Source of the DNA: Thermofontimicrobium_A sp034505795
GTDB taxonomy: Bacteria > Zhuqueibacterota > Zhuqueibacteria > Thermofontimicrobiales > Thermofontimicrobiaceae
Direction of reading: 5' to 3'
Length of the DNA stretch: 46,794 bases
NCBI GenBank assembly: GCA_034505795.1
Contig: JAPDQM010000021.1
Coordinates: forward strand, 1-46,794
The notes below the pieces were generated by a model. The model searched no databases. It was not told the origin of the DNA and saw nothing but the letters and a program-made list of their open reading frames with translations. The position numbers were made by a program, and so were the translations under genes. Of this stretch, positions 35,200 to 42,460 are shown piece after piece (the stretch's first letter is position 1; every line of letters starts with the position of its first letter).

Positions 35200-35231
35200 A
35201 GGGCAGGCAGGTTTTCCTGTCTGCCCTTTTT
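35200..35231 (+). terminator. Intrinsic terminator after the pilin gene
   Basis: AGGGCAGGCAGG and CCTGTCTGCCCT form a 12-bp stem (one G-U pair) with a TTTT loop, followed by TTTTTCG. It lies between the pilin and platform genes and probably lets most transcripts stop after pilin. Confidence 0.88.
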
Positions 35232-35250
35232 CGTATGGGGATACTGATCA

Positions 35251-36597
35251 ATGCCGGAGTTTCGCTACATAGGTCTCAGTTTGGCGGGCAAGCCCGTGCA
35301 GGGCATCGTGTGGGCCGAAAATCGCTGGGACGTCCGGAAAAAGCTCGATGAGATCATCAAAGAGCACCGGATTAACGTCAACAAGATCGAGAAGAAGGCT
35401 ACTTTCATTTACAAGGTCCGCAAGGGCAATGATGTCCCCATTGTGGGTGAGCAGCGGGCCTTCAGTCGCGCCGAAGTCCAGCGAGCCCTCCTCAATATGG
35501 GCTATCAGATTATCTCCATCAAGCGAAAGTGGATTGACTTTCGAACGAAAGTACCCACTCAGGACATCGTGATCTTTGTCCGTCTCTGTGCCGATTTGCT
35601 CAAGGAAAAATTTCCCTACGATGAAATTTTACAGAGCCTGGCCAATGATACGACCAACCGAACGCTGCGCGAGACGATTCGGGAGATTCACAAGGATTTA
35701 AAGCTGGGCAAAGAAGGTTTTCAGGTCTACGGCAAGCACTCTCGGGTGTTGGGCAAATTTACGGCGCACATGCTGGCTATCGCGTCCACCAGCGGCAACA
35801 TGGAACAGGTTTACGAAAGCACGGCCAAGTATCTTACTCGAGATGCCGACTTCAAGAAGAGCATTCGCAGTGCGCTGTTCATGCCAGTGATCGTGTTGCT
35901 GGCCGTAGTGGCGACGTTCCTGTTTTATATCATGTACATTTTTCCGCAGATGACTGGCATGATCACTAAATATAACATCGAAATTCCGCCAATCACCAAG
36001 GCCTGTATCGGCATGAGCACATTTTTACAACACAATTTTCTCTGGCTGATTTTGGCAGTCGCCGTGCCTGCGGCCTTGCTGTTCCAATACGCGCAACGCC
36101 CAAAAGGCAAGGTTCTGTTTCATCGGCTGGTTATTTCCTTGCCTGTGATCGGACCGCTGCTGCACAAATCGAGCATTGAAATTTTTGCGCGGGTTTTTCA
36201 TGCGCTCTACAGCGGCTCGGGCGAAAATATCAACGTAATCAAAACCGCAGCCAGCGCCTGCCGCAACGCGTATATCGAACAAAAGATCAATGAGGAGGTC
36301 ATTCCCACCATGCTGCGGGAAGGCCGATCGTTTACCGAATGTCTGGAAAAAACCGGGGTCTTTCCGGCCAATGCCATCCATCGCTTCCGCTCCGGCGAGG
36401 AATCGGGTACCTTGCGAAAATCGGCGCTCCAATTAGCGGACTATTATGAAAAAGAAACTACGCACCGGATGACGCGGGTGGTGGATTTCGTAAATCTGGG
36501 AATTTCACTCATTGTAACGATACTGATTTTGCTCTTAACTCTGATTTCATCGGAAATCGGGCTGGTGTCCCCATCAACCACCAACATGATCCGATAG
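35251..36597 (+). CDS. pilC: Type IV pilus / type II secretion inner-membrane platform protein
   Basis: PilC/GspF-family protein, 448 residues, that couples the cytosolic ATPase to fibre assembly. The N-terminus FRYIGLSLAGKPVQGIVWAE is the usual start of the family. Two GspF domains each have a cytosolic helical bundle (DIVIFVRLCADLLKEKFPYDEIL; EIFARVFHALYSGSGENINVI) and membrane helices near residues 210-232, 265-285 and 412-438. ATG 35251 is preceded by GGGGA. It follows the pilin terminator by 20 bp and precedes the PilB-like ATPase. The first domain has an insertion near residues 45-75 relative to short homologues. Confidence 0.9.
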   Translation: MPEFRYIGLSLAGKPVQGIVWAENRWDVRKKLDEIIKEHRINVNKIEKKATFIYKVRKGNDVPIVGEQRAFSRAEVQRALLNMGYQIISIKRKWIDFRTKVPTQDIVIFVRLCADLLKEKFPYDEILQSLANDTTNRTLRETIREIHKDLKLGKEGFQVYGKHSRVLGKFTAHMLAIASTSGNMEQVYESTAKYLTRDADFKKSIRSALFMPVIVLLAVVATFLFYIMYIFPQMTGMITKYNIEIPPITKACIGMSTFLQHNFLWLILAVAVPAALLFQYAQRPKGKVLFHRLVISLPVIGPLLHKSSIEIFARVFHALYSGSGENINVIKTAASACRNAYIEQKINEEVIPTMLREGRSFTECLEKTGVFPANAIHRFRSGEESGTLRKSALQLADYYEKETTHRMTRVVDFVNLGISLIVTILILLLTLISSEIGLVSPSTTNMIR

Positions 36598-36697
36598 TCA
36601 TCATCCGATCTGGTGACTGGAGTTCGGCAGTGTAGCGGATGGTTTCATGGTCGGGCATAATCCTCTGGCAGTAATTTTAATTTAGGGAGTTTGCCAA

Positions 36698-38497
36698 ATG
36701 GCAGTCGTTTATAATCGGGTCATCGATATTTTGTTGCAGAAGAATATCATCACCAAAGACATCTGTCGCGATGCCCTGCTCAAAGTAAAATCGGAATTGG
36801 GCAACAACGGTGAAAGCGCTACAACAGGCCAGCGATTGATGCAGGTGTTGATCGATGATTTCAATGTCGATCGCCATCTGGTTTTTCGGGAAATTTCCCG
36901 GCTGTACGCGTTTAAAGAGATCGATTTGAAGCGCGAGACCATCGATGAGGCGCGGATTGAATTCATCCGCAAGATTTTTTATGATCTGCCTGAAGAAACT
37001 CGCAACAGCTTTATCAGCAAAAAGACGCTGCCCTATAAAGAGTACGAGCATAATAAAAAAATATTACTCTTTGTCTCGGCCAATCCCATCGATCGGAGCA
37101 TCCAGGGGTTGATCCGGCAGGTGAAAAATTACACGCAATTTGAAATTGCCTACACCAAATTAGAGGACATTCTGGAGCTCATTCAAAAGGTCTCGTATTA
37201 CCAAAACGAATTTTTAACCCAGATTCAGGAGTCCTTGCAGAACATCGAAATTCCCGATGAAGAATCCGGCGGCCTGGATGAGGCGGCACTGGATGCCGAA
37301 ATCAACCGCAGCATGTTGACCAACCTGGTGGAAGGGGCGCTGGTGGAAGCCGTGCGCCGCGGAGCCAGTGATATCCATATTGTTCCCAAAGAGGGCAATA
37401 TCACCGAGTTCTACTTTCGAATCGATGGCAAATTGCAGCTCTGGTACTCGCAGGACAAGGTCAAGCCGGAAGCCGTTGCGGCCGTGGTCAAAGATCGTTC
37501 CATGAATATCGATCGATTCGATCGTTCGGTCGCCCAGGATGGATATATCCAGCGCAAAGTCGATGGCTGTTTTATTCGGTTTCGTGTGTCGGTCATTCCT
37601 ATTGTCACCGGTGAATTCAACCGCCGATTCGAAAGTATCGTCATCCGCGTCCTGGATGATCGAAAAGTTATTACCAACCTGAATGATCTGGGACTGCAAA
37701 AACAGGCAGCGGATGACTTCATGCGGGCCATTAGTCAGCCGCAGGGCATGATTATCCTTACCGGCCCCACCGGCAGCGGCAAAAGCACCACGCTGGTGGC
37801 CGCGCTGCATCATGTCAAAGACCCGTCCAAGAACCTGATTACGGTAGAGGAACCGGTGGAATATATGATCCCGGGCACAAGGCAGATTCGTTTGAACCCC
37901 AAATTGAATTTTGATCAGGCGCTACGTTCCATTTTGCGCCATGATCCCGATATCGTGATGGTCGGTGAAATGCGGGATTTGAAGTCGGCTGAGATCGGCA
38001 TTGCACTGGCCAATACCGGCCATTTGACATTTTCAACGCTGCACACGAACGATGCGCCAAGCGCCATTTCCCGCTTGTATATGCTGGGCGTGGAGCCGTT
38101 TCTAATTGCCAATGCCATCAATTTGATCATGGCGCAACGCTTGATTCGCCGGTTGTGTCCCAAATGCAAACAGGTGGATCCGTCGCCAGATCTGGAGTTG
38201 GCCTTCCGCATCGGTTTTACCGAGGCAGAAATGAAAAGCACCACTTTTTACAGACCAGTGGGCTGCCGGGATTGCTATGGCGGCTTCAAGGGGCGCATCG
38301 CCATCATGGAAGCGCTATATGTGACACGGGAAATCCGCCGCCAGATTCTCAAAGCAGCCGATGAAATTGATGAAGATCTCATTCGGGAAACCGCCATTAA
38401 AAATGGGATGTTAACGCTGCGCGCTTCAGGCAAAGAGCGCGTTAAAGAAGGGACAACGACGATCGAAGAGGTTATTGCCGCAACTGTCGAAACATAG
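36698..38497 (+). CDS. pilB: Type IV pilus assembly / type II secretion ATPase
   Basis: PilB/GspE-family hexameric ATPase, 599 residues, driving fibre extension from the cytosol. N-terminal helical domains (residues 1-170) replace a clear MshEN signature. The N2 domain has GASDIHIVPKEG and RIDGKLQLWY. The C-terminal domain has Walker A GPTGSGKS at 356-363, the Asp box EEPVEYMIPGTRQ, Walker B PDIVMVGEMRD and the His box LTFSTLHTND. A tetracysteine zinc site is present (Cys487, Cys490, Cys523, Cys526), typical of PilB/GspE and absent from PilT. AGGGAG precedes the ATG. The gap after it holds a large palindrome. Confidence 0.93.
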   Translation: MAVVYNRVIDILLQKNIITKDICRDALLKVKSELGNNGESATTGQRLMQVLIDDFNVDRHLVFREISRLYAFKEIDLKRETIDEARIEFIRKIFYDLPEETRNSFISKKTLPYKEYEHNKKILLFVSANPIDRSIQGLIRQVKNYTQFEIAYTKLEDILELIQKVSYYQNEFLTQIQESLQNIEIPDEESGGLDEAALDAEINRSMLTNLVEGALVEAVRRGASDIHIVPKEGNITEFYFRIDGKLQLWYSQDKVKPEAVAAVVKDRSMNIDRFDRSVAQDGYIQRKVDGCFIRFRVSVIPIVTGEFNRRFESIVIRVLDDRKVITNLNDLGLQKQAADDFMRAISQPQGMIILTGPTGSGKSTTLVAALHHVKDPSKNLITVEEPVEYMIPGTRQIRLNPKLNFDQALRSILRHDPDIVMVGEMRDLKSAEIGIALANTGHLTFSTLHTNDAPSAISRLYMLGVEPFLIANAINLIMAQRLIRRLCPKCKQVDPSPDLELAFRIGFTEAEMKSTTFYRPVGCRDCYGGFKGRIAIMEALYVTREIRRQILKAADEIDEDLIRETAIKNGMLTLRASGKERVKEGTTTIEEVIAATVET

Positions 38498-38513
38498 CTA
38501 TTACTCGAAAAGT

Positions 38514-38641
38514 CCATCAGTACCAACTGCTGAGCGCAGAATGTGAGATTCGCGACAAGTACCGTACCTTGCCTGCCACATCTCCCCCTGACGTGCTGTC
38601 TGCGAGTCTCACATTGTGCGTTTAGCAGGAAAGTCTGATGG
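38514..38641. repeat. 128-bp imperfect palindrome between pilus genes
   Basis: CGCAGAATGTGAGATTCGC (38535-38553) is inverted as GCGAGTCTCACATTGTGCG (38602-38620) with two mismatches, and CCATCAG (38514-38520) as CTGATGG (38635-38641), with further pairing between. The loop of about 48 bases has weak pairing (GACAAG/CTGTC). It lies between pilB and the next pilin-like gene and would form a long hairpin in their mRNA. Confidence 0.75.
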
Positions 38642-38644
38642 TAG

Positions 38645-38663
38645 TCGCCAATGTCATTGGCGA
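38645..38663. other. Perfect 9-bp hairpin
   Basis: TCGCCAATG and CATTGGCGA are inverted around one base, directly after the large palindrome and 66 bp before the next gene. No T-run follows. Confidence 0.6.
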
Positions 38664-38728
38664 TAGGTTTATATCAGCGCCATCGATCGCAGAAAATCCG
38701 ATGCTCGATGGCTAAGCGAGGAGAGATT

Positions 38729-39238
38729 ATGGGTGAACGAGAAATGATTTTGGTGCTGGCGGCCTTGCTTTTTTTCAGCATGACCAGCTTAACCGTCAAT
38801 CGTTTCTGCCTGCAAAATGATGAAACCATGCTCCAGAGCGAATTGGAGTATTATGCTATTTCGCTGGCGCAAGGCATCATCGAGGAGGCTAAAACTCGCT
38901 ATTTCGATGTGGCTGTGGAAACCACGCCGCCGCCATCCTTAAGCCAATTGCCGAATTTGTTCACCTATCCTCTGGGCCCTCGCTGGAATGAATCGTATCC
39001 CAATTTCAGTGATGTGGATGATTACCATGGGCTCACATTGAATATCACCACTGCCAATAATCCATCAGCAAAGGTAGATTATACCGTGAGGGTCCAGGTA
39101 GGGTATGTCAATGAGGCCAACATCGATCAGATCGTTAACTACAAAACATTTTATAAAAAAATGACCGTGATTGTGACCAGCGCCTACCTGCCGGCTCCGG
39201 TGGCGCTGAGCCATGTGTTTAGCTATTATGAATTTTGA
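38729..39238 (+). CDS. Minor pilin-like protein
   Basis: A 169-residue protein from ATG 38729, preceded by GAGGAGAG; a frame from 38651 would add 26 residues of non-coding sequence. The N-terminus MGEREMILVLAALLFFSMTS is a hydrophobic helix beginning almost at once, continued by an amphipathic stretch (ETMLQSELEYYAISLAQGIIEEAKTR), as in pseudopilins. The rest is beta-rich with a conserved-looking SDVDDYHGLTLNIT segment, a pattern common in GspH/I-type and related minor pilins. No GFTLIE leader. Probably a minor fibre subunit or tip initiator. Confidence 0.6.
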   Translation: MGEREMILVLAALLFFSMTSLTVNRFCLQNDETMLQSELEYYAISLAQGIIEEAKTRYFDVAVETTPPPSLSQLPNLFTYPLGPRWNESYPNFSDVDDYHGLTLNITTANNPSAKVDYTVRVQVGYVNEANIDQIVNYKTFYKKMTVIVTSAYLPAPVALSHVFSYYEF

Positions 39239-39344
39239 GTGTGGAAATAGATACCAGCAACGAGACCTGCAGGAGCGCACCACTCCTGCGGTCGCTTTGC
39301 TAATCACAGAACGCTTTGAAAGCATCGCAATCATCGAGTGAAGC

Positions 39345-39908
39345 ATGAGTTCATATTTGAATTTAATCGGTAGTATTCTCATTGGAGGGTTGGTCTTTTT
39401 GATGCTCAATCGTTTCCATACCTCCATCAATCAAACGTCACAGGAAAAGACCTTGGCCGCAAATACCATCAGCAATGCCGCGGCCATTGTGCGATTGATT
39501 GAATTTGACTTCAATCGTATGGGCCTGGGCGTTTCGAGCACTACGCCGATTATTCGCCTGGCTGACTCCAGCCGCATCACGTTTCTCTCGGATATCGATG
39601 CCAACGGTAATGTGGACTCGATCAAATACGTGCTGAGCATTCCCGATTCAGCCCGACACACCCCCAATCCGCGAGATCGGATTTTGTACCGTATCATGAA
39701 TACGCAGTCGCAAAAGGATGCCGCGCTGGGAGTCACCCGGTTTCGTATTCGTTACTTCGATATTTTGGGCAACATCACAACCAATGTCAACCAGATGCGA
39801 ACCATGGAGATAACACTTAACCTGGAAAGCATTGTCCCTTACGACAATCGCTATGCCACATTCTCCTGGCAGACGAAAATCAGTCCACCCAATTTAAAGC
39901 GATTCTGA
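39345..39908 (+). CDS. Minor pilin-like protein (PilW/GspJ-like)
   Basis: A 187-residue protein with an N-terminal hydrophobic helix (LIGSILIGGLVFLMLNRF) starting at residue 7, an amphipathic stretch, then LIEFDFNRMGLGV and ITFLSDIDANGNVDSIKYVL, which resemble the region after the helix in PilW/GspJ proteins (DIxxxGxG...ItF..D.dG..d.i.Y). The C-terminal VTRFRIRYFDILGN and MEITLNLES also fit that family. No canonical leader. Ribosome site is weak. It is in line with two other pilin-like genes, separated by 106 and 216 bp. Confidence 0.65.
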   Translation: MSSYLNLIGSILIGGLVFLMLNRFHTSINQTSQEKTLAANTISNAAAIVRLIEFDFNRMGLGVSSTTPIIRLADSSRITFLSDIDANGNVDSIKYVLSIPDSARHTPNPRDRILYRIMNTQSQKDAALGVTRFRIRYFDILGNITTNVNQMRTMEITLNLESIVPYDNRYATFSWQTKISPPNLKRF

Positions 39909-40124
39909 TGCGTTTTTTTGAGGCTGCTCTGAACGAACGGTGGCCGTGCACCAGTCATCTGTGACGGGTGAAGTCACCTGGATTACTTGATGTATCGAGT
40001 AGGCTAATAACTGTGTAACTTTGACCAGATATCCATTCATGTTCCCAATTCCCGATAGTTTTATTACTTCCCAGAATGGATTTTAATCGCTACGAACCAT
40101 AGATATGCATGAAAGGAACACGTC

Positions 40125-41057
40125 ATGGGAAAAGCCCTATTGATGGTGATATTGGGGTTTTCCGCCCTGATGGGGACGGTGACACTTAACCTCAGCCGAC
40201 GAAGCCTGGAATCGGTGCAGACCTATAGCAACCAGTATGCCATCACCGCCGCCCGAAACGCGGCCACCAGCGGCGTCTATATGAGCCTATCCCGACTGTA
40301 CCGCAGCAACACCTGGCGCACTGGTTTTAGCAATCTCAATTTGAATAGTGCTGTATTGAACGTAGATATCCAGGATAACACCGAGAATCCATTGCTCTCC
40401 TCCATGGAGTTGCTGGTTGTTTCATCGGCCACTTATGCGGGCACCACGAAAAGCATCGAAGTCCGCCTGGGACTGCCGCCCGACCTGGCCGATCTAGCCG
40501 TTTTTGTCACCGATACCGTGAGCAATGTAACGGTTCTGGATGAGAGCCGCCAGCCAGATCCTTCATTAATGATTCAGCATGCACCGGAAATGCTGCCATT
40601 TGATAAGGCCAGCCTCACGGCACTGGCCGTGGCCCAAAATCATGTGATCAACGGAAATTTTTCGGCGCCGGATAATTGGCCCACCAATGATCCGACCAAA
40701 GATTTCTATTGGAACCTGGCCAGCGCCATTCCCAACGTAACGCATGTCAAAGGGAATCTCGATGTTGGCGGCGGCAGAAATATCTACGGCATTTTTGTGG
40801 TTGAGGGCAATGCCACTCTCGATGGCAACTCAAGATTGGAAGGCGTCCTCTATTTACCCAATCCAGGCTCTATTGTGATCCACGGCGGCGGCGACCCGAA
40901 AGAAAGCACGATCACTGGTGGCGTCTTTGCCAATGGTTCGATCAACGGCACAGGCAATCACATCACCGTCGAATACGAAAGTGACTATATGGAAATCTTT
41001 GGAGGCTTCCAGTTAGCGCAAAACATGTTCATTATCAGTTGGCGTGAATCGATCTAA
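40125..41057 (+). CDS. PilX-like exported protein with repeat-rich C-terminus
   Basis: A 310-residue protein starting MGKALLMVILGFSALMGTVTL, a very N-terminal hydrophobic helix, followed by SNQYAITAARNAATSGVYMSLSRL, an Ala-rich helix typical of PilX-type proteins. The C-terminal 110 residues contain Gly/Asn-rich short strands (VKGNLDVGGGRNIYGIFVV, NATLDGNSRLEGVLYLP, TITGGVFANGSINGTGN) that suggest a beta-helix. It may be a large minor pilin or tip adhesin. AAAGGAA precedes the ATG. Confidence 0.6.
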   Translation: MGKALLMVILGFSALMGTVTLNLSRRSLESVQTYSNQYAITAARNAATSGVYMSLSRLYRSNTWRTGFSNLNLNSAVLNVDIQDNTENPLLSSMELLVVSSATYAGTTKSIEVRLGLPPDLADLAVFVTDTVSNVTVLDESRQPDPSLMIQHAPEMLPFDKASLTALAVAQNHVINGNFSAPDNWPTNDPTKDFYWNLASAIPNVTHVKGNLDVGGGRNIYGIFVVEGNATLDGNSRLEGVLYLPNPGSIVIHGGGDPKESTITGGVFANGSINGTGNHITVEYESDYMEIFGGFQLAQNMFIISWRESI

Positions 41058-41123
41058 TCGCCATAATCAATTGGCGCGGTTCATTTCTCGTTATCAGAAT
41101 TATTGACACAAAAAGTAGCAACA

Positions 41124-42371
41124 ATGGAATTGGCAGTTCAACGATCACCTAAAAATGTGCGGGCGATTTTGCAGCATCTGGTGAAACAGATTCCAGCAGT
41201 CAAAATCGGCCACGAACGACACGAGCTGATGCAGCACCTGTTGAATCAGCAATCCGAAGATGTCCGGCTGTTGCTCAAAAGCGAGCTGGATAGTTTTTTG
41301 CATCGGATGCAAACCAAACAGGCATCGGATATCGATATCGGCGGCGCGGGTTGCAAAGGTCAGATCTGGTATCGCGTGTTTGGCGATAAAAAGCCCGAGC
41401 CTGAATTGGGCTCCTATTCCCTGGATGAAACCGATCTGCTGATTTTGAATATTTTGCCTAAGAAAGATCGCGAGTTCTTATTCGCAAATCGGTTCGTCGA
41501 TTTTTCCTACACGATGTACCAGGACAACACCAGAGCCCGCTTCCGAGCGACCACCTACTTTGAACTCAATCACCTCGGGCTGAATATGCGGTATATTCCC
41601 AACCAGATTCGACCGCTAAAAAGCCTGGGCTTTCACGACGAAGTACTAAAGCTGCTTAGCCTGAAATACGTCACCCGAGGCCTGGTGTTGATCACCGGCA
41701 TTACCGGATCGGGCAAAAGCTCGACGCTCGATTCCATCATCGATGCCAATAACCGCACCTCTGACGCCCATATTGTGATCATTTCCAATCCCATCGAATA
41801 TGTTCACGATTCCCATCGCTCCATTGTGCGGCATCGGGAGATTGGTCGGGATGTGCTTTCGTTCAAAGAAGGGACCATTCAGTCGCTGCGCCAGGATCCG
41901 GACATCATCGTGCTGGGTGAGGTACGAGATGCCGACACCATCGCCACGGTGCTGGAAGTGGCCGATAGCGGCCATAAGGTGTTCACCACGCTCCATACCT
42001 CATCGGCGACCGAAAGCATCGACCGCATCCTGGGCGAAACGCCGCCCCTGGAGCAGACCCGTATTCGCGAACGGCTGGCCGATGTGTTGGTTTGCGTCAT
42101 CTCTCAGAAGTTGGTGCCCAGTCTCGATGGTAAGCTGGTGCTGGCCAAAGAAGTGCTGGTAGCAACACCCGCTGTCCGCACCGCCATTCGGAATAATAAC
42201 ACCGACGAGATCTATCAACTGATTTATCAATCCGGGCATCTCGGCATGATTACCATGGAACAGGACCTGGTAAATTTGCTGCGCAGCGAAAAAATTTCCT
42301 ATCAGGATGCTTATAGCCACGCCAATAATAAGAAACGATTTGAGGATCTGGTCAAATATTATAAGCCATGA
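41124..42371 (+). CDS. PilT-like ATPase
   Basis: A 415-residue secretion ATPase of the PilT branch, counted from ATG 41124; an in-frame TTG at 41103 is possible. Motifs: KQASDIDIGGAGCKGQIWYRV, Walker A GITGSGKS at 192-199, Asp-box region IISNPIEYVHDSHRSIVRHREIG, Walker B PDIIVLGEVRD and His box FTTLHTSSATESIDRIL. There is no tetracysteine site. The first 70 residues have no counterpart in short PilT, and the AIRNLIRE-type motif of true PilT is not obvious, so it could be PilT, PilU or a specialised motor. Likely powers fibre retraction. Confidence 0.85.
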   Translation: MELAVQRSPKNVRAILQHLVKQIPAVKIGHERHELMQHLLNQQSEDVRLLLKSELDSFLHRMQTKQASDIDIGGAGCKGQIWYRVFGDKKPEPELGSYSLDETDLLILNILPKKDREFLFANRFVDFSYTMYQDNTRARFRATTYFELNHLGLNMRYIPNQIRPLKSLGFHDEVLKLLSLKYVTRGLVLITGITGSGKSSTLDSIIDANNRTSDAHIVIISNPIEYVHDSHRSIVRHREIGRDVLSFKEGTIQSLRQDPDIIVLGEVRDADTIATVLEVADSGHKVFTTLHTSSATESIDRILGETPPLEQTRIRERLADVLVCVISQKLVPSLDGKLVLAKEVLVATPAVRTAIRNNNTDEIYQLIYQSGHLGMITMEQDLVNLLRSEKISYQDAYSHANNKKRFEDLVKYYKP

Positions 42372-42460
42372 GGAATGTCTTCTGCTGGAAGACGTCGGGG
42401 GAAGTTTCCAAACAATTAACGAGCACAGTTACTTGATGTCAATTAACCGAGCAAAACACC

